Assembly (NCBI RefSeq): GCF_032854445.1
Contig: NW_027018071.1
Location: 1-64,000, forward strand
Source: Liolophura sinensis
Lineage: Eukaryota; Mollusca; Polyplacophora; Chitonida; Chitonidae
DNA length: 64,000 bases
Direction of reading: 5' to 3'
Part shown: positions 1-11,833 of the stretch, one piece after another
Layout: each line of letters starts with the position of its first letter
How positions within the stretch are numbered: the stretch's first letter is position 1
Notes under the pieces: generated by a model
The model's input: the letters and a program-made list of their open reading frames with translations, nothing else
Told to the model about the DNA's origin: nothing
The model's database searches: none
Translations under genes and position numbers: made by a program

Positions 1-3000
1 ATATTCACTTACAAGATGAACATTGTAATTATTATAATAATGTGCTTAGTTACAAGGTGAACAATGTAATCATTGTAATAGCATGTTCAGTTACAAAGTG
101 AACATTGTAATCCTTATAATTGCATGTTCAGTTACAAAGTGAACATTGTAATCATTATAAAAACATCATCAGTTGCAAGGTGAACATTGTAATCAGTATA
201 TAAGTATGCTCAGTTGCAAAATGGACATTGTAATCATTACAATAGCATATTCAGTTACAAGATGAACATTGTAATCATTATAATAATGCGCTCAGTTACA
301 AGGTGAACCATGTAATCATTGTAATAGCATGTTCAGTTACAAAGTGAACATTGTAATCCTTATAATTGCATGTTCAGTTACAAGATGAACATTGTAATCA
401 TTATAAAAACATAAACAGTTACAAGGTGAACAATGTAATTAGTATACAAGCATGCTCAGTTGCAAAATGGACATTGTAATCATTACATTAGCACATTCAC
501 TTACAAGATGAATATTGTAATTATTATAATAACATCATCAGTTACAATGTAAACATTGTATTCATTATATTAGCTCGTTCACTTACAAGATAAACATTGT
601 AATCATTATAAAAGCATGTTCAGCTACAAGGTGAACATAGTAATCATTTTAAAAACATGCTCAGTTGCAAGATAAAGATTGTAATCGACATAATAGCATG
701 TTCAGTTATAAGATGAACATTGTAATCATTATAAAAACATCATCAGTTGCAAGGTGAACATTGTAATCAGTATACAAGCATGCTCAGTTGCAAGATAAAC
801 ATTGTAATCATTACATTAGCATATTCACTTACAAGATGAATATTGTAATCATTATAATAACATCATCAGTTACAAAGTAAACATTGTATTCATTATATTA
901 GCACGTTCAATTACAAGATGAACATTGTAATCATTATAAAAGCATGTTCAGTTACAAGGTGAACATTGTAATTTTTATAAAAACATGCTCAGTTACAAGA
1001 TGAACATTCTAATCATTATAATAGCATGTTCAGTTACAAGGTGGACATTGTAAGTATAAAAGCATGCTCAGTTGCAAAATGGACATTGTAATCATTACAT
1101 AAGCATATTTAGTTACAAGATGAATATTGTAATCATTATATAAACATCATCAGTTACAAAATGAACATTGTATTCATTATATTAGCACGTTCAATTACAA
1201 GATGAACATTGTAATCATTATAATATCATGCTCAGTTGCAAGATAAAGATTGTAATCGACATAATAGCATGTTCAGTTACAAGATGAACATTGTAATCAT
1301 TGTAATAGCATGTTTAGTTACAAAGTGAACATTGTAATCCTTATAATTGCATGTTCAGTTACAAGATGAACATTGTAATCATGATAAAAACATCATCAGT
1401 TGCAAGGTGAACATTGTAATCAGTATACAAGCATGCTCAGTTGCAAATTGGACATTGTAATCATTACAATAGCATATTCAGTTACAAGATGAACATTGTA
1501 ATCATTATAATCATGTGCTCAGTTACAAGGTGAACATTATAATTATTACAATAGCGTGCTCAGTTACAAGATGAACATTGTAATGATTATAAAAACATGC
1601 CCAGTTACAAGATGAACATTGTAATAGTTAAAATAGCATGATCAGTTACGAAGTGAACATTGTAATCATTATAATATCATTTTCAGTTGCAAGATAAACA
1701 TTGTAATCATTATAATATCATTTTCAGTTACAAGATAAAGATTGTAATCGACATAATAGCATGTTCAGTTACAAGATGAACATTGTATTCATTGTAATAG
1801 CATGTTCAGTTACAAAGTAAACATTGTAATCATTATAATAGCGTCAACGGTTACAAAATCACCATTGTAATCAAAATAATAGCATGCTCAGTTACAAAAT
1901 GAATATTGCAATTATTATATTAGCATATGTAGTTACAAGACGAACATTGTAATCATTATTATAGCATATGTAGTTACAAGATGAACATTGTAATCATTAT
2001 AAAAACATCATCAGTTACAAGGTGAACATTGTAATCAGTATAAAAGCATGCTCAGTTGCAAAATGGATATTGTAATCATTACATTAGCATGTTCACTTAC
2101 AAGATGAACATTGTAATTATTATAATAATGTGCTCAGTTACAAGGTGAACAATGTAATCTTTGTAATAGCATGTTCAGTTACAAAGTGAACATTGTAATC
2201 CTTATAATTGCATGTTCAGTTACAAAGTGAACATTGTAATCATTATAAAAACATCATCAGTTGCAAGGTGAACATTGTAATCAGTATATAAGTATGCTCA
2301 GTTGCAAAATGGACATTGTAATCATTACAATAGCATATTCAGTTACAAGATGAACATTGTAATCATTATAATAATGCGCTCAGTTACAAGGTGAACCATG
2401 TAATCATTGTAATAGCATGTTCAGTTACAAAGTGAACATTGTAATCCTTATAATTGCATGTTCAGTTACAAGATGAACATTGTAATCATTATAAAAACAT
2501 AAACAGTTACAAGGTGAACAATGTAATTAGTATACAAGCATGCTCAGTTGCAAAATGGACATTGTAATCATTACATTAGCACATTCACTTACAAGATGAA
2601 TATTGTAATTATTATAATAACATCATCAGTTACAATGTAAACATTGTATTCATTATATTAGCTCGTTCACTTACAAGATAAACATTGTAATCATTATAAA
2701 AGCATGTTCAGCTACAAGGTGAACATAGTAATCATTTTAAAAACATGCTCAGTTTCAAGATAAAGATTGTAATCGACATAATAGCATGTTCAGTTATAAG
2801 ATGAACATTGTAATCATTATAAAAACATCATCAGTTGCAAGGTGAACATTGTAATCAGTATACAAGCATGCTCAGTTGCAAGATAAACATTGTAATCATT
2901 ACATTAGCATATTCACTTACAAGATGAATATTGTAATCATTATAATAACATCATCAGTTACAAAGTAAACATTGTATTCATTATATTAGCACGTTCAATT

Positions 3001-3048
3001 ACAAGATGAACATTGTAATCATTATAAAAGCATGTTCAGTTACAAAGT
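1..3048. repeat. Direct duplication inside S0, offset 2,088 bp
   Basis: The sequence at about 1-960 recurs at about 2089-3048. Anchors were matched at 6/2094, 244/2332 and 671/2759, all with offset 2,088. The copies differ by only scattered single bases (for example CAGTTGCAAG versus CAGTTTCAAG near 2755) and part company after about 3050. The offset is 51 monomers minus 3 bp, as expected for in-register unequal exchange. The left end of the first copy lies outside the window. Confidence 0.85.
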
Positions 3049-4650
3049 GAACATTGTATTCCTTATAATTGCATGTTCATTTTCAAAGTGAACATTGTAA
3101 TCATTATAAAAACATCATCAGTTGCAAAGTGAAAATTGTAATCAGTATACAAGCATGCTCAGTTGCAAAATGGACATTGTAATCATTACAATAGCATATT
3201 CAGTTACAAGATGAACATTGTAATCATTATAATAATGTGCTCAGTTACAAGGTGAACAATGTAATCATTGTAATAGCATGTTCAGTTACAAAGTGAACAT
3301 TGTAATCCTTATAATTGCATGTTCAGTTACAAGATGAACATTGTAATCATTATAAAAAGTAAACAGTTTCAAGGTGAACATTGTAATCAGTATACAAGCA
3401 TGCTCAGTTGCAAAATGGACATTGTAATCATTACATTAGCATATTCACTTACAAGATGAATATTGTAATCATTATAATAACATCATCAGTTACAACATAA
3501 GCATTGTATTCATTATATTAGCTCGTTCACTTACAAGATAAACATTGTAATCATTATAAAAGCATGTTCAGTTACAAGGTGAACATAGTAATCATTTTAA
3601 AAACATGCTCAGTTGCAAGATGAAGATTGTAATCGACATAATAGCATGTTCAGTTACAAGATGAACATTGTAATCATTATAAAAACATCATCAGTTGCAA
3701 GGTGAACATTGTAATCAGTATACAAGCATCCTCAGTTGCAAGATAAACATTGTAATCATTACATTAGCATATTCACTTACAAGATGAATATTGTAATCAT
3801 TATAATAACATCATCAGTTACAAAGTAAACATTGTATTCATTATATTAGCACGTTCAATTACAAGATGAACATTGTAATCATTATAAAAGCATGTTCAGT
3901 TACAAGGTGAACATTGTAAGTATAAAAGCATGCTCAGTTGCAAAATGGACATTGTAATCATTACATAAGCATATTCAGTTACAAGATGAATATTGTAATC
4001 ATTATAATAACATCATCAGTTACAAAATGAACATTGTATTCATTATATTAGCACGTTCAATTACAAGATGAACATTGTAATCATTATAATATCATGCTCA
4101 GTTGCAAGATGAAGATTGTAATCGACATAATAGCATGTTCAGTTACAAGATGAACATTGTAAACATTGTAATAGCATGTTCAGTTACAAAGTGAACATTG
4201 TAATCCTTATAATTGCATGTTCAGTTACAAGATGAACATTGTAATCATTATAAAAACATCATCAGTTCCAAGGTGAACATTGTAATCAGTATACAAGCAT
4301 GCTCAGTTGCAAAATGGACATTGTAATCATTGCAATAGCATATTCAGTTACAAGATGAGCAATGTAATCATTATAATAGCATGCTCAATTACAAGATGAA
4401 GATTGTAATTCGTATAATAGCATGTTCAGTTACAACATGAACATTGTAATCATTATAATAGCATGTTCAGTTACAAGATGAACATTGTAATCAGTATAAT
4501 AGCATGCTCAGTTACAAAATTAATATTTTAATTATTACACTAGTATGCCCAGTTACAAGATGAACATTGTAATCAGTATAATAGCGTGCTCAGTTACAAG
4601 ATGAGCAATGTAATCATTATAATAGCATGTTCAGTTACCAGATGAACATT
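1..4650. repeat. 41-bp satellite array, block S0
   Basis: Tandem 41-bp monomers, about 113 copies, continuing off the left edge. The core shared by nearly all monomers in the window is GTTACAAGATGAACATTGTA, followed by an AT-rich stretch and GCATGTTCA or GCATGCTCA. Spacing was measured directly: successive AGTTAC-type starts fall at 7, 48, 89, 130 and 171. Monomers differ by recurrent signature changes (CCTTATAATTGCATG, AAAACATCATCAGTTGC, CAGTATACAAGCATGC, CATTACAATAGCATATTC) that recur in the same order, so this is a higher-order array. No gene is present. The last monomers (4560-4650) are the conserved block that precedes every spacer. Confidence 0.95.
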
Positions 4651-5933
4651 GTAAGAATTATTTTTAGAATAAATCGCTTCCAAACTCTGGTATATTCACC
4701 TTAGTTTAACTAAACGCCATCATATCGTATTTATGTTAATTACATGTAATATTGTAATAGGCATGTTCTTAAGTCAAGTGGCCCTTTGTTAGACTGTTTA
4801 GCCTTTCAAAACGGAAACTACAGGTATGCATATTTAAGAGAACTTAAGTTTGTCCTTTTTTAAAACCATTTTCTTCATTCCTCAATGAAAAATACATGCA
4901 TTGTTTCGCACCCCTATTTGCAGCGTTCTGGCAATGGGCCAAATGTGTAGAATACGATATCTGTGAAATTAATCTGACTGCAATAAGATCAGAAAATTCG
5001 ACCCCAATTCTTTGATGGTTTTCTCTACGGTTCTTCTATATCGGGACTAGTCTTGCTGACAATGGTAACTGATGCTCGTCGGCAGGTACACGTACGTTAA
5101 TGAGATCAATAACTTTGTCTCTTTCTTTCAGGACAAATATGTAACTTATTAAACTAACGGTTTTGACAGATAAATGTAACAGCTCTGTGATCTCATCATG
5201 TTAGAAATGAAATAAAAAATGCGATATAGACGTACTTGAGCTCCTAATATGTTTTTTCCAGAGTGCTTACGGTGGACTTCGTTTGGATTCTGTGAGGGTT
5301 TTGATAGGTCTGTTATATGTTAATTGTGTATTACTGAAAACTCGCTCCACTAACATTATATATACAAACATGTATGCTTAAAGCCTTCCTTTCACTAGGA
5401 AATAAAATAGCCTGAGTAGGAGCCTTGTCAGGTGGGGTTATGTATGGGAGGACTAAGGTTTGCCTGAAGTGAAAGACATAGGTACAGTAAATGGCGCAGA
5501 GACATACATGTCTTTACAGATAAATGTTATCTGATCGTCAGTTGCACAGACCGGCCCGGATAGCACAGTTGGTAGAGCGTCCGCTTCGGGACCGGTAGAT
5601 CCAGGATCAATCCTTGGTCGAGTCACACCTAAGACTTTAAAAGAGGAAGTTGTGACTTCCTCGTTTGGCGTTCAGCATGAAGGGGGATAGTGCAACGACT
5701 GGTTGACCCGTTTCAGTATAATGGCTCGGGCGGGGCGGCTTACTTGCCTTCGGTAAGTCGTCTCAGTGATGCAGCACTAAATAAAAGAGCGGTGAAAATC
5801 CGTCCTGCAACAAGGAGGCACATTAAACGTGCATGCACCCTAATGATTCCTTCGTCGTCATATGACTGAAAAATTGTTGTGTACGACGTTAAACCCCAAG
5901 CACTCACTCACTCAGTTGCACAGCGACATACAT
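4651..5933 (+). repeat. Composite spacer 1 (short form)
   Basis: This is non-satellite sequence that starts abruptly inside a monomer at GTAAGAATTATTTTTAGAAT and ends at CGACATACAT, where satellite resumes with ACAAGATGAAG. It has about 890 bp of unrecognised sequence followed by the SINE at 5550-5912. I found no long open frame in the first part; it is stop-rich in the frames I followed. Diagnostic variants are GCGTTCTGG, CTCTACGG, AAATAAAAAATG and CTAACATTATATATAC (class A). A satellite-like fragment sits at 4744-4768. The block recurs eleven times with the same left junction. It could be a non-autonomous mobile element or a fossil insertion; I do not recognise it. Confidence 0.85.
5550..5912 (+). 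mobile_element. tRNA-derived SINE, copy in spacer 1
   Basis: The head is tRNA-like, with an RNA polymerase III A box (TAGCACAGTTGG, perfect to TRGCNNAGYNGG) and a weaker B box (GGTCGAGTCAC, one base short of GGTTCGANTCC). A ~290-bp body follows, with the 3' motif TTGTGTACGACGTTAAAC and a CACT-repeat tail. It is flanked by the 11-bp direct repeat CAGTTGCACAG (5539-5549 and 5913-5923), the target-site duplication of the original insertion. Class A body: GTTGTGACTTCC, GAAGGGGGATAG, CAGTATAATGG. It is non-coding; retrotransposition would need LINE proteins in trans. The family name is not assigned. Confidence 0.8.
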
Positions 5934-8900
5934 ACAAGATGAAGATTGTAATCGACATAATAGCATGTTCAGTTACAAAATGAACATTGTAATCATTGTA
6001 ATAGCATGTTAAGTTACAAAGTGAACATTGTAATCCTTATAATTGCATGTTCAGTTACAAGATGAACATTGTAATCATTATAAAAACATCATCAGCTGCA
6101 AGGTGAACATTGTAATCAGTATACAAGCATGCTCAGTTGCAAAATGGACAATGTAATCATTACAATAGCATATTCAGTTACAAGATGAACATTGTAATCA
6201 TTACATTACCATATTCACTTACAAGATGAATATTGTAATCATTATAATAACATCATCAGTTACAAAGTAAACATTGTATTCATTATATTAGCACGTTCAA
6301 TTACAAGATGAATATTGTAATCATTATAATAACATCATCAGTTACAAAGTAAACATTGTATTCATTATATTAGCACGTTCAATTACAAGATGAACATTGT
6401 AATCATTATAAAAGCATGTTCAGTTACAAGGTGAACATTGTAATCTTTATAAAATCATGCTCAGTTACAAGATGAACATTCTAATCATTATAATAGCATG
6501 ACAAGGTGGACATTGTAAGTATAAAAGCATGCTCAGTTGCAAAATGGACATTGTAATCATTACATAAGCATATTTAGTTACAAGATGAATATTGTAATCA
6601 TTATAATAACATCATCAGTTACAAAATGAACATTGTATTCAATATATTAGCACGTTCAATTACAAGATGAACATTGTAATCATTATAATATCATGCTCAG
6701 TTGCAAGATAAAGATTGTAATCGACATAATAGCATGTTCAGTTACAAGATGAACATTGTAATCATTGTAATAGCATGTTCAGTTACAAAGTGAACATTGT
6801 AATCCTTATAATTGCATGTTCAGTTACAAGATGAACGTTGTAATCATTATAAAAACATCATCAGTTCCTAGGTGAACATTGTAATCAGTATACAAGCATG
6901 CTCAGTTGCAAAATGGACATTGTAATCATTGCAATAGCATATTCAGTTACAAGATGAACATTGCTATCATTATAATAATGTGCTCAGTTACAAGGAGAAC
7001 ATTGAAATCATTACAATAGCGTGCTCAGTTACAAGGTGAACATTGTAATCATTATAAAAACATGCCCAGTTACAAGATGAACATTGTAATAGTTAAAATA
7101 ACATGCTCAAATACAAGATGAGCAATGTAATCATTATAATAGCATGCTCAGTTGCAAGATAAACATTGTAATCATTATAATATCATTTTCAGTTACAAGA
7201 TGAAGATTGTAATCGACATAATAGCATGTTCAGTTACAAGATGAACATTGTAATCTTTGTAATAGCATGTTCAGTTACAAAGTAAACATTGTAATCATTA
7301 TAATAGCGTCAACGGTTACAAAATCACCATTGTAATCAATATAATAGCATGCTCAGTTACAAAATGAATATTGCAATTATTATATTAGCATATGTAGTTA
7401 CAAGATGAACATTGTAATCATTATTATAGCATATGTACTTACAAGATGAACATTTTAATCATTATAAAAACATCATCAGTTACAAGGTGAACATTGTAAT
7501 CAGTATAAAAGCATGGTCAGTTGCAAAATGGATATTGTAATCATTACATTAGCATATTCACTTACAAGATGAACATTGTAATCATTATAATAATGTGCTC
7601 AGTTACAAGGTTAACAATGTAATCATTGTAATAGCATGTTCAGTTACAAAGTGAACATTGTAATTCTTATAATTACATGTTCAGTTACAAAGTGAACATT
7701 GTAATCATTATAAAAACATCATCAGTTGCAAGGTGAACATTGTAATCAGTATACAAGCATGCTCAGTTGCAAAATGGACATTGTAATCATTACAATAGCA
7801 TATTCAGTTACAAGATGAACATTGTAATCATTATAATAATGCGCTCAGTTACAAGGTGGACAATGTAATCATTGTAAAAGCATGTTCAGTTACAAAGTGA
7901 ACATTGTAATCCTTATAATTGCATGTTCAGTTATAAGATGAACATTGTAATCATTATAAAAACATAAACAGTTACAAGGTGAACATTGTAATCAGTACAC
8001 AAGCATGCTCAGTTGCAAAATGGACATTGTAATCATTACATTAGCATATTCACTTACAAGATGAACATTGTAATCATTATAATAACATCATCAGTTACAA
8101 CATAAGCATTGTATTCATTATATTAGCTCGTTCACTTACAAGATAGACATTGTAATCATTATAAAAGCATGTTCAGTTACAAGGTGAACATAGTAATCAT
8201 TTTAAAAACATGCTCAGTTGCAAGATGAAGATTGTAATCGACATAATAGCATGTTCAGTTATAAGATGAACATTGTAATCATTATAAAAACATCATCAGT
8301 TGCAAGGTGAACATTGTAATCAGTATACAAGCATGCTCAGTTGCAAGATAAACATTGTAATCATTACATTAGCATATTCACTTACAAGATGAATATTGTA
8401 ATCATTATAATAACATCATCAGTTACAAAGTAAACATTGTATTCATTATATTAGCACGTTCAATTACAAGATGAACATTGTAATCATTATGAAAGCATGT
8501 TCAGTTACAAGGTGAACATTGTAATCTTTATAAAAACATGCTCAGTTACAAGATGAACATTCTAATCATTATAATAGCATGTTCAGTTACAAGGTGGACA
8601 TTGTAAATATAAAAGCATGCTCAGTTGCAAAATGGACATTGTAATCATTACATAAGCATATTTAGTTACAAGATGAATATTGTAATCATTATAATAACAT
8701 CATCAGTTACAAAATGAACATTGTATTCAATATATTAGCACGTTCAATTACAAGATGAATGTTGTAATCATTATAAAAACATCATCAGTTCCTAGGTGAA
8801 CATTGTAATCAGTATACAAGCATGCTCAGTTGCAAAATGGACATTGTAATCATTGCAATAGCATATTCAGTTACAAGATGAACATTGCAATCATTATAAT

Positions 8901-9387
8901 AATGTGCTCAGTTACAAGGAGAACATTGAAATCATTACAATAGCGTGCTCAGTTACAAGGTGAACATTGTAATCATTATAATCATTACAATAGCGTGCTC
9001 AGTTACAAGGTGAACATTGTAATCATTATAAAAACATGCACAGTTACAAGATGAACATTGTTATAGTTAAAATAGCATGCTCAAATACAAGATGAGCAAT
9101 GTAATCATTATAATAGCATGCTCAATTACAAGATGAAAATTGTAATTCGTATAATAGCATGCTCAGTTACAACATGAACATTGTAATCATTATAATAGCA
9201 TGTTCAGTTACAAGATGAACATTGTAATCAGTATAATAGCATGCTCAGTTACAAAATTAATATTTTAATTATTACACTAGTATGCCCAGTTACAAGATGA
9301 ACATTGTAATCAGTATAATAGCGTGCTCAGTTACAAGATGAGCAATGTAATCATTATAATAGCATGTTCAGTTACCAGATGAACATT
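5934..9387. repeat. 41-bp satellite array, block S1
   Basis: About 84 monomers. The first monomers (GATGAAGATTGTAATCGACA type, then GCATGTTAAGTTAC) are the same after every short spacer. Internally it parallels block S7 (34289-37617) in monomer order. Local rearrangements: a two-monomer repeat at about 6220-6380, a monomer shortened to AGCATGACAAGGTGGACATT near 6500, and a duplicated CATTATAATCATTACAATAG near 8975. No gene. Confidence 0.95.
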
Positions 9388-10670
9388 GTAAGAATTATTT
9401 TTAGAATAAATCGCTTCCAAACTCTGGTATATTCACCTTAGTTTAACTAAACGCCATCATATCGTATTTATGTTAATTACATGTAATATTGTAATAGGCA
9501 TGTTCTTAAGTCAAATGGCCCTTTGTTAGACTGTTTAGCCTTTCAAAACGGAAACTACAGGTATGCATATTTAAGAGAACTTAAGTTTGTCCTTTTTTAA
9601 AACCATTTTCTTCATTCCTCAATGAAAAATACATGCATTGTTTCGCACCCCTATTTGCAGCGTACTGGCAATGGGCCAAATGTGTAGAATACGATATCTG
9701 TGAAATTAATCTGACTGCAATAAGATCAGAAAATTCGACCCCAATTCTTTGATGGTTTTCTCTGCGGTTCTTCTATATCGGGACTAGTCTTGCTGACAAT
9801 GGTAACTGATGCTCGTCGGCAGGTACACGTACGTTAATGAGATCAATAACTTTGTCTCTTTCTTTCAGGACAAATATGTAACTTATTAAACTAACGGTTT
9901 TGACAGATAAATGTAACAGCTCTGTGATCTCATCATGTTAGAAATGAAATAACAAATGCGATATAGACGTACTTGAGCTCCTAATATGTTTTTTCCAGAG
10001 TGCTTACGGTGGACTTCGTTTGGATTCTGTGAGGGTTTTGATAGGTCTGTTATATGTTAATTGTGTATTACTGAAAACTCGCTCCACTAATATTATATGT
10101 ACAAACATGTTTGCTTAAAGCCTTCCTTTCACTAGGAAATAAAATAGCCTGAGTAGGAGCCTTGTCAGGTGGGGTTATGTATGGGAGGACTAAGGTTTGC
10201 CTGAAGTGAAAGACATAGGTACAGTAAATGGCGCAGAGACATACATGTCTTTACAGATAAATGTTATCTGATCGTCAGTTGCACAGACCTGCCCGGATAG
10301 CACAGTTGGTAGAGCGCCCGCTTCGGGACCGGTAGATCCAGGATCAATCCTTGGTCGAGTCACACCTAAGACTTTAAAAGAGGAAGTTGTAACTTCCTCG
10401 TTTGGCGTTCAGCATGAAGGGTATAGTGCAACGACTGGTTGACCCGTTTCAGCATAATGGCTCGGGCGGGGCGGCTTACTTACCTTCGGTAAGTCGTCTC
10501 AGTGATGCAGCACTAAATAAAAGAGCGGTGAAAATCCGTCCTGCAACAAGGAGGCACATTACACGTGCATGCACCCTAATGATTCCTTCGTCGTCATATG
10601 ACTGAAAAATTGTTTAGATACGACGTTAAACCCCAAGCACTCACTCATTCAGTTGCACAGCGACATACAT
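9388..10670 (+). repeat. Composite spacer 2 (short form)
   Basis: Same structure as spacer 1. Class B variants: AGTCAAATGG, GCGTACTGG, CTCTGCGG, AAATAACAAATG and CTAATATTATATGTAC. It is closest to spacers 9 and 10 by these sites. The SINE occupies 10287-10649; the rest is unrecognised. Confidence 0.85.
10287..10649 (+). mobile_element. tRNA-derived SINE, copy in spacer 2
   Basis: Class B copy with GTTGTAACTTCC, GAAGGGTATAG and CAGCATAATGG. Its head reads ACCTGCCCGG where other copies read ACCGGCCCGG, and the CACT tail ends CATT. It is flanked by CAGTTGCACAG on both sides. The shorter G run than in class A leaves a 67-codon frame open at 10402-10605, which I regard as fortuitous. Confidence 0.8.
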
Positions 10671-11833
10671 ACAAGATGAAGATTGTAATCGACATAATAG
10701 CATGTTCAGTTACAAAATGAGCATTGTAATCATTGTAATAGCATGTTAAGTTACAAAGTGAACATTGTAATCCTTATAATTGCATGTTCAGTTACAAGAT
10801 GAACGTTGTAATCATTATAAAAACATCATCAGTTGCAAGGTGAACATTGTAATCAGTATACAAGCATGCTCAGTTGCAAAATGGACATTGTAATCATTAC
10901 AATAGCATATTCAGTTACAAGATGAACATTGTAATCATTATAATCATGTGCTCAGTTACAAGGTGAACATTGTAATCATTACAATAGCGTGCTCAGTTAC
11001 AAGATGAACATTGTAATCATTATAAAAACATGCCCAGTTACAAGATGAACATTGTAATAGTTAAAATAGCATGATCAGTTACGAAGTGAACATTGTAATC
11101 ATTATAATAGCATGCTCAGTTGCAAGATAAACATTGTAATCATTAAAATATCATTTTCAGTTACAAGATGAAGACTGTAATCGACATAATAGCATGTTCA
11201 GTTACAAGATGAAGATTGTAATCATTGTAATAGCATGTTCAGTTACAAAGTAAACATTGTAATCATTATAATAGCGTCAACGGTTACAAAATCACCATTG
11301 TAATCAATATAATACCATGCTCAGTTACAAAATGAATATTGCAATCATTATATTAGCATATTTCATTACAAGATGAACATTGTAATCATTATTATAGCAT
11401 ATGTAGTTACAAGATGAACATTGTAATCATTATAAAAACATCATCAGTTACAAGGTGAACATTGTATTTCAGCATAAAAGCATGCTCAGTTGCAAAATGG
11501 ACATTGTAATCATTGCAATAGCATATTCAGTTACAAGATGAGCAATGTAATCATTATAATAGCATGCTCAATTACAAGATGAAGATTGTAATTCGTATAA
11601 TAGCATGCTCAGTTACAACATGAACATTGTAATCATTATAATAGCATGTTCAGTTACAAGATGAACATTGTAATCAGTATAATAGCATGCTCAGTTACAA
11701 AATTAATATTTTAATTATTACACTAGTATGCCCAGTTACAAGATGAACATTGTAATCAGTATAATAGCGTGCTCAGTTACAAGATGAGCAATGTAATCAT
11801 TATAATAGCATGTTCAGTTACCAGATGAACATT
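10671..11833. repeat. 41-bp satellite array, block S2
   Basis: Short block of about 28 monomers. It joins post-spacer monomers directly to the conserved pre-spacer set from about 11510, so most of the internal array present in other units is missing. This fits a large unequal-exchange deletion. No gene. Confidence 0.95.

Noticed and set aside
1-4650. CRISPR-like array of short repeats
   Set aside because: The 41-bp repeats are head to tail with no unique spacers, no cas genes, and the context is eukaryotic.
5064-5105. Hammerhead ribozyme core near AACTGATGCTCGTCGG
   Set aside because: The conserved CTGATGA is CTGATGC here and no GAAA partner or third stem is evident.
5081-5135. Exon-like splice signals in the spacer (GCAGGTACAC donor, CTCTTTCTTTCAGG acceptor)
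   Set aside because: They would define an intron of only about 45 bp, with no open frame on either side; likely coincidence.
4651-5549. Ribosomal intergenic spacer with subrepeats
   Set aside because: No 5S, 18S, 5.8S or 28S sequence was recognised anywhere in the window.
5550-5625. Functional tRNA gene
   Set aside because: The A box is good but the B box is a base short and degenerate, no full cloverleaf can be drawn, and the SINE body and tail follow directly.
10402-10605. 67-codon open frame in five of the eleven spacer SINEs (also 12848, 18028, 45436 and 55740)
   Set aside because: It lies wholly inside the SINE, depends on the length of a G run (the six class A copies are shifted), and changes between copies look unselected.
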